NCBI RefSeq assembly: GCF_040546595.1
Contig: NZ_JBEPOB010000001.1
Span: 379,501 to 443,500 of the forward strand
DNA length: 64,000 nucleotides
Source of the DNA: Bosea sp. OAE506
GTDB taxonomy: Bacteria > Pseudomonadota > Alphaproteobacteria > Rhizobiales > Beijerinckiaceae
Direction: 5' to 3'
In this document: positions 48,183-56,959 of the stretch, in pieces
Layout: each line of letters opens with the position of its first letter
Position numbering within the stretch: position 1 is the stretch's first letter
Notes under the pieces: generated by a model
What the model saw: only the letters and a program-made list of their open reading frames with translations
Database searches by the model: none
What the model was told of the DNA's origin: nothing
Made by a program: the position numbers and the translations under genes

Positions 48183-48384
48183 CTGCCACCTCCGGCTTCA
48201 TGAAACACCCAATCTCGGTGTCCACGAAACCGGCAGCACGCCACCCCGTTAATTTCCTGCCGTCACACTATCCGCCTCAAAAGGCGCACGCCAGGCTAGG
48301 GATCGATGATGTCGATTACCTAACGTTAAATTTTGCGTGCGCCTGTTGTTTACGTTGGCAATTGCCTTCGTCCGAGACCTCTCC

Positions 48385-49983
48385 ATGGCTGATATAAACG
48401 ACCTGCAGCAGCGCCTGCATTTCATGCAGTTGGACGCCAGCGCCTGCAAGCGGATAGCGGACGCGCAGTCGATCATTTGCGCGTCGCTTCCCGCAGCCCT
48501 TGATGCGTTTTACAGCCAGATGAGGCGGGTGCCTGAGACGGCGAGCTTCTTCAGCAGCGACCAGCAAATGGACGGCGCCAAGAACCGCCAGAACCTGCAC
48601 TGGCAGCGGATCGCGAAAGGACATTTTGACGCGGATTATGTCAGCGCCGTCACCAAAGTGGGAACCATCCATGCTCGGATTGGGCTCTCTCCACAGTGGT
48701 ATATAGGCGGTTACGCTTTGATCCTGGAGAAATTGCTAGGAGACATCGTAAAGGCACGCTGGCCCAAAGGGATATTCAGCGGCCGGGCCGGGAATGCCGA
48801 AGATCACGCAGCCGAGATCGGGGCAGTCGTGAAAGCGGCGTTGCTCGACATGGACTACGCCATCTCGGTCTACCTCGAGGCATCTGAAGCGGCGCGCCTC
48901 AAGGCAGAGGCCGAGGCCAAGGCCGTTGAGGCCGAATTGGCTTTTGAACGAGACAAGGCCGTTGGCTACGTGACTGAAGCCATGGTGGCCCTGTCGAACA
49001 ACGACCTGACGTACCGGATGTCGGAAGACATGCCCCGCGAGTACCGATCGATCGCCGAGCATTTCAACGAGGCGATGGAAAAGCTGAGTGCGATGGTTTC
49101 AACCATCAAGGCCACTTCAGCCAGTATCGCGGCCGCTTCAAACGAGATCCAGAGCGGGGCTGGAGATCTGTCGTCACGGACTGAGCAGCAGGCATCCGCC
49201 CTCGAGGAAACCGCTGCCACCACCGAACAACTGGCAGCATCCGTCAAAACGTCTGCGCAAGCCTCCCGCCAGTCGGTGGATCTTGCCAGCGAGGCCGCAA
49301 CCGTAGCCCAGCGCGGGGGCTCCATCGTAGCAACCGCGATATGTGCCATGGAGCGGATCGAGGAGGCCTCCAAACAGATTTCCGACATAACGACCGTAAT
49401 CGACGGGATTGCTTTCCAGACCAACCTGCTGGCTCTGAACGCGGCTGTCGAGGCTGCGCGGGCCGGAGATGCCGGCCGCGGATTTGCCGTGGTGGCAGCC
49501 GAAGTGCGGGCTCTGGCCCAGCGATCGGCCGACGCTGCGAAGGACATCACTGGGCTGATCGCCTCCTCAGACATTCAGGTCACCGAAGGCGTAAAGTTGG
49601 TCCGGTTGGCCGGCGATTCCTTGCAGGAGATCGTCGATGCGTCGGGGAAGGTGTCAGCGCGCGTCAATGAGATCTCCGCTGCCTCAGCAGAGCAGGCGAA
49701 CGGCATCGACGAGATGAGTCAGACCGTCAGCCATATGGACGAGATCACCCAGCAGAACGCAGCTTTGGCCGAGCAAAGCGCCGCGTCTGCAAAGGCGTTG
49801 GGAGATCAAATCTTGACGCTTAATGAGCTGATCGCTCGATTTAAGACCAAAATTCAGTCTTCGTCAGGCTCTTCCTCCCGTGATTTTGCGGAGCATGCAG
49901 GCCGCATTGTCCCTTTGCATACTCAAACTTCCCGGCCGAGGCCGCGGGCGGTAGTTTCTGCCTCGGGGTGGGATGAATACTAG
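48385..49983 (+). CDS. Globin-coupled chemotaxis receptor
   Basis: A 532-residue soluble receptor. The N-terminal protoglobin sensor domain (residues about 1-180) has the proximal His in [20 protein letters not shown] and the typical [20 protein letters not shown] region, as in HemAT aerotaxis sensors that bind O2 through heme. A HAMP-like linker ([20 protein letters not shown]) leads to the signalling domain with tip [20 protein letters not shown]. The C-terminus SGWDEY is a likely CheR/CheB tether. Start ATG 48385. It probably mediates aerotaxis. Confidence 0.92.
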   Translation: MADINDLQQRLHFMQLDASACKRIADAQSIICASLPAALDAFYSQMRRVPETASFFSSDQQMDGAKNRQNLHWQRIAKGHFDADYVSAVTKVGTIHARIGLSPQWYIGGYALILEKLLGDIVKARWPKGIFSGRAGNAEDHAAEIGAVVKAALLDMDYAISVYLEASEAARLKAEAEAKAVEAELAFERDKAVGYVTEAMVALSNNDLTYRMSEDMPREYRSIAEHFNEAMEKLSAMVSTIKATSASIAAASNEIQSGAGDLSSRTEQQASALEETAATTEQLAASVKTSAQASRQSVDLASEAATVAQRGGSIVATAICAMERIEEASKQISDITTVIDGIAFQTNLLALNAAVEAARAGDAGRGFAVVAAEVRALAQRSADAAKDITGLIASSDIQVTEGVKLVRLAGDSLQEIVDASGKVSARVNEISAASAEQANGIDEMSQTVSHMDEITQQNAALAEQSAASAKALGDQILTLNELIARFKTKIQSSSGSSSRDFAEHAGRIVPLHTQTSRPRPRAVVSASGWDEY

Positions 49984-50106
49984 AGCTGACTGGGACGTCA
50001 TTTTGCCCCGACGTTTCCAAGCTCATCCCTACCGGATTGTTAACCCAATCGTGCTCAAGCGCTCGGCTCAAACCCGTCCAGAGCCGTCCCAGGAGTCCAT
50101 GGCGTC

Positions 50107-52041
50107 ATGACGCAGGTGGCTGATATTGAGAGGCTGCGCGCATTGCAGCGCACCGGCCTCCTGGATAGCGCCCGGGATCCAGCGTTCGATAATTTGACAC
50201 GGCTTGCCAAGGATATGCTCGGTGTGCCGGTGGCGCTGATCTCGCTGGTGGACGCCGACCGCCAGTGGTTCAAGAGCGCGGAGGGGTTGCCGGAACCATG
50301 GGCAAGCCGCAGGGAAACGCCGCTCAGTCACTCGTTCTGCAAGCATGTGGTCGAAAGCGGCAAGCCATTCACTGTCGAGGAGGCTGTGAGCCACCCTCTT
50401 GTGAAAGACAATATGGCAATTCCCGATATCGGCGTTCAAGCTTACCTTGGGATGCCCCTGGTGCTGCCGGGAGGGGTAGTCATAGGGTCACTCTGTGCAA
50501 TCGACTCAAAGCCGCGCCAATGGACTGAGGACGATCACACCTTGCTGCGCGAGCTGGCCCGCTGCGTAATGGCCGAGGTGGTTATCCGGGATCGATCGAA
50601 TGACGCCAGGACGATTCAAGGTTGGTTGATCGGTTGGAGCAGGCCTCTAGCCGCCCTGCTTTCAGTTGTGGCTTTCGCGGTGTGCGCCGCACGCGTACAG
50701 ATGGAACCGCTGACCTGGTTTGCGGCCTTCTTGGCCGGGACGGGGGTTATGCTAAGCTATCAGCCGAGACGATTTCCGGTTAGCACTGTAACAGGTTTGA
50801 CGATCGCAACTGTCGTTGCATCCTCCATCATGATGCTGGCAGCGGCGTTACCTTCTCCATTGTTGCCGATCCTGCTGCCATCCATGGTAACCTTCACGGT
50901 GCTATGGCTTATTCTGTGGCTCAATTTAGCGGTTCTTGTCGGTGGAGCCGCTTTGGCGATCATCGCATCAACATTTGCGCCGGGGGTCGAGGTCGATCAC
51001 CTTCCAGACCTGTTCGTCACAATGATCCCGGTGCTTGCTCTCGCCAGCTTCCTAGCTCATCTCCTCGAAAAAGCTCTTCGTGCTCACGAGGCAACCGCAG
51101 ACGCCGCCGCTTCCTCACGCCTGGCCATCGAAACCCTCACAATGCGCGAGGTAAGCAGCCGCGCTGGGCAGGAGCGACGGCGTGTCATGCTAGAGCAATC
51201 CGTCGACCAGCTTCGCTTGTCGATTGGAGAAATCGTGGCCGGCCTCGAACAACGAAACGCCCAGGTGCAGGAGGCAGCTGAGCATGTGGCAGCTCTAACC
51301 CGATCGGCAAGCTCCAATGTAGCTGTGGCATCCGAAAACACGACAAACTCCGTGTCCAAAATGCGAACGATCGCGCGCGCCGCAGATGATCTGTTCCGTT
51401 CGGTTCAGGACGTTGGAACCTGCTCTGATCATTCCGTTAGCATCACGGAGAAACTGGCTCAGGAGTTTCAACGAGCACGATCGACGGTCGAGAGCCTGGC
51501 CCATCGTACCAATGCCGTTACGGCGGTTGTTGACATTATCGGCGACCTGACACGGCAGACCAACCTGCTGGCGCTCAATGCAACCATTGAAGCCGCTCGC
51601 GCGGGGCACTCAGGAAAGGGATTTGCAGTTGTAGCCTCTGAAGTGAAGTCACTAGCCACGCAAACGGCGACGGCAGCAGACACAATCGGGCGCCAGATCG
51701 CGGACGTTCAGAGCAGCGTGAGTCAGGTCGTTTCCATGATCGCGGCTGTGGCAGACCGGATGACTGGGGTCGCTCGCGACAGCGAGGCCGTCACTAAAGC
51801 TGTCTCAGAACAAATCGCCGCAACGTCGGTTATCCACCGCAGCATCAATGAGATGGAAGCGCTCAACCTCCGGACTGCTCACGATATGGCTGCCATAGCA
51901 GATGCATCCGGCCAGGTGCTGGAAGGCACAGCCCGTATAGCTGAAACAACTAATGAGTTGATCGGTCAGAACAGGCGGATTACTGCTAGATTGGACACTT
52001 TCGCAGCAGCTGCTGTATCGAGCACTTACAGCCCAATCTGA
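50107..52041 (+). CDS. GAF-domain chemoreceptor-like protein with membrane segments
   Basis: A 644-residue protein with an unusual order. First a GAF domain (residues about 10-165: [60 protein letters not shown]), then several hydrophobic helices (about 190-315: [40 protein letters not shown]), then a methyl-accepting-type signalling domain ([20 protein letters not shown]). The first domain and signalling domain are both cytosolic, with the membrane part between. It lacks the C-terminal tether motif. Confidence 0.85.
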   Translation: MTQVADIERLRALQRTGLLDSARDPAFDNLTRLAKDMLGVPVALISLVDADRQWFKSAEGLPEPWASRRETPLSHSFCKHVVESGKPFTVEEAVSHPLVKDNMAIPDIGVQAYLGMPLVLPGGVVIGSLCAIDSKPRQWTEDDHTLLRELARCVMAEVVIRDRSNDARTIQGWLIGWSRPLAALLSVVAFAVCAARVQMEPLTWFAAFLAGTGVMLSYQPRRFPVSTVTGLTIATVVASSIMMLAAALPSPLLPILLPSMVTFTVLWLILWLNLAVLVGGAALAIIASTFAPGVEVDHLPDLFVTMIPVLALASFLAHLLEKALRAHEATADAAASSRLAIETLTMREVSSRAGQERRRVMLEQSVDQLRLSIGEIVAGLEQRNAQVQEAAEHVAALTRSASSNVAVASENTTNSVSKMRTIARAADDLFRSVQDVGTCSDHSVSITEKLAQEFQRARSTVESLAHRTNAVTAVVDIIGDLTRQTNLLALNATIEAARAGHSGKGFAVVASEVKSLATQTATAADTIGRQIADVQSSVSQVVSMIAAVADRMTGVARDSEAVTKAVSEQIAATSVIHRSINEMEALNLRTAHDMAAIADASGQVLEGTARIAETTNELIGQNRRITARLDTFAAAAVSSTYSPI

Positions 52042-52523
52042 ATATGTGATGCGCCCATGTGCCAATCCCGCCTCGGCTAAGAGGGAAAGCGCAAAGGCGG
52101 TACGGGCCTGATGCGGAGTGCAGGAATTATAGAGCTGGCTCGGTTTGCCTGAATAGTTTGTGGGGTGTCGCTAAGTGGATTTCGGCCCTGGTTATGCCGC
52201 AACCGGGATTGGCTGCGGCGGGTTGAAGTAGGCGTGATCGAGCGTCTGCCGTCCCAGGCTCTGGTGAGGTCTACGGCCGTTGTAGAAGGCGAGATATCGG
52301 CCGATCGAGGCGCGCGCGTCGGACACGCTGGCGTAGGCGCGCAGGTAGACCTCCTCGTATTTGACCGATTTTCAGATGCGCTCGACGTAGACATTGTCGC
52401 GCCAGGCGCCCTTGCCATCCATGCTGATCCTGATGCCCGCGCCGATCAACAAGGTGGTGAACTCGCGGCTGGTTGAACCGCCCCGGGTTTGTCGGAGGCC
52501 CCAACTCCTGAGAGGATGGGGCT

Positions 52524-52853
52524 ATGACGAGCAGGACGACGAACAAGTTCTCGCCTGAGGTGCGCGCCCGCGCGGTGCGGATGGTGCTGGATCACGAGGC
52601 CGAGCATCCTTCGCGCTGGGCGGCGATCATGTCGATCGCCGGCAAGATCGGCTGCACGGCGCAGACGCTGAACGAGTGGGTGAAGAAGGCTGAGGTCGAC
52701 AGCGGCCGCAAGCCTGGGCTGACGGCGGACATGGCGGCCAAGCTCAAGGCTCTCGAACGCGAGAACCGCGAGTTGCGGCAGGCGAACGAGATCCTGCGTA
52801 AGGCGTCGGCGTATTTTGCCCAGGCGGAGCTCGACCGCCGACACCGGTCATGA
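52524..52853 (+). CDS. IS3-family OrfA of the nested element
   Basis: A 109-residue protein: [20 protein letters not shown], a helix-turn-helix region around [20 protein letters not shown] and a zipper-like C-terminal helix ([20 protein letters not shown]). It overlaps OrfB by 4 bases. Intact. Confidence 0.92.
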   Translation: MTSRTTNKFSPEVRARAVRMVLDHEAEHPSRWAAIMSIAGKIGCTAQTLNEWVKKAEVDSGRKPGLTADMAAKLKALERENRELRQANEILRKASAYFAQAELDRRHRS

Positions 52854-53755
52854 TCGGCTTTATCGACGATCACCGCGGGGCCTATGGGGTCGAGCCGATC
52901 TGCAAGGTCCTGCCGATCGCCCCGTCAACCTACCATGAGCATGTCGCCAAGCGGATCGATCCGGGGAAGCAGACGGCTCGGGCGAAGCGGGACCTTGAGC
53001 TGAAGCCTCAGATCCAGCGCGTGTTCGGCGAGAACTTCGAAGTCTATGGCGCGCGCAAGGTCTGGCGACAGATGTTGCGCGAGGGGTTCGACGTGGCCCG
53101 CTGCACGGTCGAGCGCCTGATGACCGACCTTGGTCTGCAAGGTGTCATTCGCGGCAAGCCGATCCGCACGACTGTCCAGGACAAGGCCGCGCCATGCCCG
53201 CTGGATCATGTCAACCGGGGTGTTCCACGCGCCGGCGCCCAACATGCTGTGGGTCTCGGGCTTTACCTACGTCTCGACCTGGTCGGCTTCGTCTACGTTG
53301 CCTTCGTCATCGACGCTTATGCGCGGCGGATCGTCGGGTGGCGGGTGAGCCGGACGGCTCATGCCAGATTCGTGCTCGATGCGCTGGAGCAGGCTCTTCA
53401 CGAACGTCGTCCCGTTCATCGAGGCGGCCTGGTGCACCACAGCGACCGTGGCTCCCAGTACGTGAGCATCCGCTATACCGAGCGCCTGGCCGAAGCGGGC
53501 GTCGAGCCCTCCGTCGGCAGTGTTGGCGATAGCTATGACAACGCCCTCGCCGAGACGATCAACGGGCTCTACAAAGCCGAGCTGATCCATCGGCGCGGGC
53601 CGTGGCGATCCTTCGAAGCCGTGGAGTTCGCGACGCTGACCTGGGTCGACTGGTTCAACAATCGCCGGCTGCTGGAGCCCATAGGCAACATTCCGCCGAC
53701 CGAAGCCGAGGAACGCTATTACGCGATGCTGGACAAACCAGCCATCGCCGCATGA
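52850..53755 (+). CDS. IS3-family OrfB of the nested element, probably inactive
   Basis: A 301-residue open frame with the usual start ([20 protein letters not shown]) and end ([40 protein letters not shown]). Between residues about 120 and 145 the sequence ([20 protein letters not shown]) is the product of two compensating frameshifts: an extra G near 53216 and a missing base near 53285. The correct text is in another frame and reads [16 protein letters not shown], where the first catalytic Asp of the usual 'VSDFTYV' is also Gly. The enzyme has thus lost a catalytic residue. Confidence 0.85.
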   Translation: MIGFIDDHRGAYGVEPICKVLPIAPSTYHEHVAKRIDPGKQTARAKRDLELKPQIQRVFGENFEVYGARKVWRQMLREGFDVARCTVERLMTDLGLQGVIRGKPIRTTVQDKAAPCPLDHVNRGVPRAGAQHAVGLGLYLRLDLVGFVYVAFVIDAYARRIVGWRVSRTAHARFVLDALEQALHERRPVHRGGLVHHSDRGSQYVSIRYTERLAEAGVEPSVGSVGDSYDNALAETINGLYKAELIHRRGPWRSFEAVEFATLTWVDWFNNRRLLEPIGNIPPTEAEERYYAMLDKPAIAA

Positions 53756-54340
53756 CTCAAACCAAACGGCCTCCGGCGAACCCGGGGCGGTTTAGGTGAA
53801 CTGCGAGCCCTGGTCCGTGTTGAAGATCTCGGGCTTGCCGAAGTGCGCCATCACCTCCTCGATGGTCTCGATGCAGAAGGCGACGTCCATCGTGATCGAG
53901 AGCCGCCAGGCCAGAACCTTGCGGCTGAACCAGTCGACGACGGCCGTCAGGTAGTCGAAGCCCCGGGCCATCGGGATGTAGGTGATGTCCATCGCCCAGA
54001 CCTAATTGGGCCGCGTCACCGACAGCTTGCGCAGCAGGTAGGGGAAGATCTTGTGCCCCGGCGCCGGCTTCGAGGTACTCGGTCGGTGATAGCGCCTCGA
54101 TGCCCATGCGCTTCATCAGCGTGGCGACGTGAAGACGCCCAGCCCTATGGCCATCGGCCCCGAGAAGCCCCTGCAGCATACGGCTGCCGGCGAAAGGGTA
54201 CTCCAAGTGTAGCGCGTCGATCGCTTGCATCAGCGCAAGATCGGCGGCACGAGCAGCGCGGGGCAGATAGTAGACGCTGCCCCGGCTGATCCCGAGCATC
54301 TTCGCCTGCCGGATTAGTGGCAGATCATGTGCGCGGTCGA

Positions 54341-54646
54341 TCATCGCTTTGCGCTCAGAAGGCCGGCCTTGCCGGGCGCGCCGGACATAAAGTCATTCTC
54401 CATCGCCAGCTCCCCGATCTTCGCATGCAGTGTCTCCACGTCGATAGCTGGTGCGGTGGTCTCGGACTTGGCTTCGGAGCCAAAGACGCCGGCAGTCCCT
54501 TCAAGAAGCTCGCTACGCCACTGCGTAATCTGGTTCGGGCGGACGTCGAACTGCTGCGCCATATCCGCCAGCGTCTTCTCGCCCTTGATCGCCGCCAACG
54601 CGACCTTCGCCTTGAAAGCCGGACTGTGGTTCCGGCCGAGTCTCAT
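54341..54646 (-). CDS. IS3-family OrfA of the older element
   Basis: A 101-residue protein: MRLGRNHSPAFKAKVALAAI, helix-turn-helix DMAQQFDVRPNQITQWRSEL, and a C-terminal helix (ETLHAKIGELAMENDFMSGA). Intact as a frame, but its partner OrfB is dead, so the element cannot move by itself. Confidence 0.88.
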   Translation of the reverse strand: MRLGRNHSPAFKAKVALAAIKGEKTLADMAQQFDVRPNQITQWRSELLEGTAGVFGSEAKSETTAPAIDVETLHAKIGELAMENDFMSGAPGKAGLLSAKR

Positions 54647-54781
54647 GATATCCGCTCCTGTTCACGGCAATCATGCCGCGTTCAGGCCGAAAATCCACTT
54701 GCGCACGCCGTTCAATTTTCCTGAGCCAGCTCTTTATAGCGGTATCTCAAAGAGATAAGTGTTCTTAGTTTTATCCTGAAT

Positions 54782-54795
54782 GGCGCGCCATTTCC
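54782..54795. other. Candidate distal attachment half-site
   Basis: GGCGCGCCATTTCC here matches GGCGCGCCACTTCC at 25402-25415 (tRNA-Arg 3' end and following bases) in 13 of 14 positions. It lies where insertion-sequence debris ends and the arsenic genes begin. The 8-base core GGCGCGCC is common in this GC-rich sequence, so the match may be chance. Confidence 0.3.
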
Positions 54796-54845
54796 TCCCG
54801 TCTTCTTAGATTCGCCCTTCCTCGGCCCTGCTCAGCGGGCGGGTC

Positions 54846-55727
54846 TCATGCGGCGCGTTCCAGCGACAGAGGCGTGGCGCCGTCCATTCGGCCGATCGCT
54901 GCCAGCAAGGGGGCGAGTTCGTTGGCCGACATCTGCTCGAAGGGCAGGTTGACGAGGGCTGTGACGCGCGCCGTCAGGTGGCGGTAGCTCTGCAGGAAGG
55001 CCGCCCGCTGGGCCGCGGCCGGGCCGCCAGCGGCGGCCGGATCGTCGAGCCCCCAATGCACCTGCAGCGGCGCCCCCGGAAAGATCGGGCATGGACCTTC
55101 GGCCGCGCCGTCGCAGACGGTGACGACGAGGTCGAGCGGCAAGGTCTGGGGCCCCAGGAACGCGTCCCATGATTTCGAGTACATCGCGGTGACGTCGTAG
55201 CCGAGTTCCTGCAACAGCCCCAGCGCGGCCGGGTGAGGCGCCTCCTGCGGGCGGCTGCCGGCGGAGAAGGCCTCGATCCGTCCGAGGCCCTCCCGGTTCA
55301 GGACCGCTTCGGCCATGACGGAGCGCGCCGAGTTGCCCGTGCAGACGACGAGCACGCGCCAAGGGCGCTGGCTGTCGACCCGGTCCCGCCGTGCCGGAAT
55401 CGCTGCCGCCCCGGACGGGTCTCGCGTGCCGCAGGCATCCGTCAGGAAGGCGAGCAGCGCCTCGGCCCGACCGGCCTGGGCGGCAAAGATGATGTGGCGC
55501 CCCTCGCGCCGGGAGGCCAGCAGCCCGACCTGCTCCAGCGCCGCGAGATGGGACGACAAGGTGTTGTGCGCGACGGCGAGCAGACGGCCGATGTCGCCCG
55601 CGGCCAGCCCATGCGGGCGGTAGCGCATCAGGAGCCGGACGATCTCCAACCGCGTCGGCTGCGCCAGCGCGCCGAGCAGCGCGACCGCCTCCGTCGATTC
55701 CAGCCTGTCCGTCTGCGCTGGCCTCAC
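54846..55727 (-). CDS. ArsR-type regulator fused to an LMW-PTP/arsenate reductase domain
   Basis: A 293-residue fusion. Residues about 8-95 are an ArsR/SmtB winged helix (AVALLGALAQPTRLEIVRLL; VAHNTLSSHLAALEQVGLLA). Residues about 130-275 are a low-molecular-weight phosphatase/thioredoxin-type ArsC domain with P-loop VVCTGNSARSVMAEA (CX5R) and DLVVTVCDGAAEGPCPIFPG. It may both sense arsenic and reduce arsenate. Start: GTG 55727 with AAGGA nine bases upstream; ATG 55775 is an alternative, while the longest frame (55850) would start inside the operator. The usual ELCVCDL metal site is absent. Confidence 0.85.
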   Translation of the reverse strand: MRPAQTDRLESTEAVALLGALAQPTRLEIVRLLMRYRPHGLAAGDIGRLLAVAHNTLSSHLAALEQVGLLASRREGRHIIFAAQAGRAEALLAFLTDACGTRDPSGAAAIPARRDRVDSQRPWRVLVVCTGNSARSVMAEAVLNREGLGRIEAFSAGSRPQEAPHPAALGLLQELGYDVTAMYSKSWDAFLGPQTLPLDLVVTVCDGAAEGPCPIFPGAPLQVHWGLDDPAAAGGPAAAQRAAFLQSYRHLTARVTALVNLPFEQMSANELAPLLAAIGRMDGATPLSLERAA

Positions 55728-55828
55728 CCGGCATCGTCCTTGTGCGATGGAGCAGGCGCCGTTCCTGCCGGTCATCCCGGCATGGCAGCGTCCGCTCTGA
55801 ATCTGACCGCCAGAACCATCAAGCGGAA

Positions 55829-55860
55829 ATATGTCGACGTCAACCGACATATTGACATAT
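55829..55860. promoter_or_regulatory. Palindromic operator between arsR fusion and GAPDH genes
   Basis: ATATGTCG (55829-55836) and CGACATAT (55845-55852) form a perfect 8-bp inverted repeat, with a third half-site TGACATAT at 55853-55860. A TTGACA hexamer (55852-55857) overlaps it and could be a -35 box for the rightward operon, with only a weak -10. It is the likely binding site of the divergent ArsR-type regulator. Confidence 0.7.
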
Positions 55861-55911
55861 TCCTGTTATCCACGCGATGCACCGTCCGGGCGAGAGATGG
55901 GGAGCGGGATC

Positions 55912-56955
55912 ATGCGGGTCGGCATCAACGGCATGGGACGAATCGGGCGGCTGGCGCTGCGGGCGGCCCTAGGCGCAGCCGACCGGCAGGGCGACGATCC
56001 GCGCGCCGGCAACCGGCTCGACATCGTCCATCTCAACGAGATCAAGGGCGGCGCCGCCGTGACCGCCCATCTGCTCGAATTCGACAGCATGCAGGGGCGC
56101 TGGCGCGGCAGCATCGCGAGCGCAGGCGACGATGCCATCACGATCGGCGAGCGCAGCTTAAGCTTCTCGGCGGCGGGCGAGCCTGGCGAGATTCCCTGGG
56201 GCGATCTCGGCGTCGATGTGGTGCTCGAATGCACGGGCAAGTTCCTGACGCCCGCGACGCTGGAGGGGCATCTCAAGCGCGGTGCCAAGCGCGTCATCGT
56301 CGCCGCCCCCGTGAAGGACGCGTCCGTCCTCAACGTCGTCGTCGGCGTCAACGAATATCTCTACGACCCGGCGCGCCACCCGATCGTCACCGCCGCTTCG
56401 TGCACGACGAACTGCCTCGCCCCGTTGGTGAAGGTCGTGCACGAGAACCTGCGCATCCGGCACGGGCAGATCACCACGATCCATGACCCGACCAACACCA
56501 ATGTCGTGGTCGATGCGCCCCACAAGGATCTGCGCCGCGCCCGCTCGGCCATGCTCTCGCTGCAACCGACGACGACCGGCAGCGCCACGGCGATCGCGCT
56601 GATCTATCCCGAGCTGAAGGGCAAGCTCGACGGCCACGCCGTGCGCGCGCCCGTCCTCAACGCCTCGCTGACCGACTGCGTCTTCGAGCTCGAGCGGCCG
56701 ACGACCGCCGCCGAGGTCAACGCCCTGTTCGAGGCGGCGGCGCGCGGACCGCTCGCCGGCATCCTCGGCTTCGAGCCGAGGCCGCTGGTCTCGATCGATT
56801 ATCAGCGCGATACGCGCTCGGCCATCGTAGACGGGCTCTCGACGCTGGTCACCGACGGCACGATGCTGAAGGTCTATGCCTGGTACGACAACGAGATGGG
56901 CTATGCCTGCCGCATGGTCGATCTCGCCTGCCATCTCGAACAGGTCGGGATCTGA
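55912..56955 (+). CDS. ArsJ-associated glyceraldehyde-3-phosphate dehydrogenase
   Basis: A 347-residue GAPDH. The NAD-binding start is [20 protein letters not shown]; the active-site Cys lies in [20 protein letters not shown]; the C-terminal blocks [20 protein letters not shown] and [16 protein letters not shown] are typical. In arsJ operons this enzyme makes 1-arseno-3-phosphoglycerate from glyceraldehyde-3-phosphate and arsenate, which ArsJ then exports. ATG 55912 follows GGGAGCGGG; the longer frame (55831) starts in the operator. It lies 4 bases before arsJ. Confidence 0.92.
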   Translation: MRVGINGMGRIGRLALRAALGAADRQGDDPRAGNRLDIVHLNEIKGGAAVTAHLLEFDSMQGRWRGSIASAGDDAITIGERSLSFSAAGEPGEIPWGDLGVDVVLECTGKFLTPATLEGHLKRGAKRVIVAAPVKDASVLNVVVGVNEYLYDPARHPIVTAASCTTNCLAPLVKVVHENLRIRHGQITTIHDPTNTNVVVDAPHKDLRRARSAMLSLQPTTTGSATAIALIYPELKGKLDGHAVRAPVLNASLTDCVFELERPTTAAEVNALFEAAARGPLAGILGFEPRPLVSIDYQRDTRSAIVDGLSTLVTDGTMLKVYAWYDNEMGYACRMVDLACHLEQVGI

Positions 56956-56959
56956 TCGG

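Larger units (their letters stand above)
47004..48238 (-). mobile_element. IS3-family insertion sequence, apparently complete
   Basis: Perfect 19-bp terminal inverted repeats: TGCTGCCGGTTTCGTGGAC at 47004-47022 and its complement at 48220-48238. About 1,235 bases with intact orfA and orfB. The 3-base flanks differ (GCC left, CGC right), so no target duplication is seen, which suggests a later rearrangement or deletion on one side. Confidence 0.9.
52474..53794 (+). mobile_element. IS3-family insertion sequence nested in an older IS3
   Basis: Left end TGAACCGCCCCGGGTTTGTC and right end (minus strand) TAAACCGCCCCGGGTTCGCC form long, nearly perfect inverted repeats. A GGT target duplication flanks it (52471-52473 and 53795-53797). 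Size 1,321 bases. It interrupts the orfB of the surrounding element within its second DDE block. Confidence 0.92.
52192..54344 (-). pseudogene. IS3-family OrfB, decayed and split by an IS insertion
   Basis: The N-terminal part (MIDRAHDLPLIRQAKMLGIS; ALHLEYPFAGSRMLQGLLGA) runs from 54344 with a frameshift near 54070 and an in-frame TAG just before VWAMDITYIPMARGFDYLTA. It reaches NTDQGSQFT, where the nested element sits; the C-terminal part resumes at 52473 (SREFTTLLIGAGIRISMDGK), has a TGA in place of the expected Trp before KSVKYEEVYLRAYASVSDAR, and stops at 52192. Non-functional. Confidence 0.85.
52166..54706 (-). mobile_element. Degenerate IS3-family element, interrupted by another IS3
   Basis: Imperfect ends TGTCGCTAAGTGGATTTCGG (from 52166) and GTGCGCAAGTGGATTTTCGG on the minus strand (near 54706). 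It contains orfA (54341-54646) and a decayed orfB split by the insertion at 52474-53794. Removing that insert rejoins TDQGSQFTSREFTTLLIGAG. Confidence 0.8.
25334..54790. mobile_element. Putative integrated mobilisable element (genomic island) at tRNA-Arg
   Basis: The stretch begins at a tRNA 3' end next to a large serine recombinase. It carries a MobF relaxase, a coupling protein, a ParA-like ATPase, an oriT-like palindrome, DUF736 and a ParB fragment, then signalling genes and many insertion sequences. The GTCATCCCGG palindromes seen in the flanking chromosome were not found inside it. The left edge is well supported. The right edge (near 54.78 kb, where the arsenic genes begin) is an estimate. 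No virB/trb channel genes are seen. Confidence 0.7.

Noticed and set aside
55728..55850. N-terminal extension of the ArsR fusion to 55850
   Set aside because: It would start inside the palindromic operator; GTG 55727 has a good ribosome site and the domain begins there.
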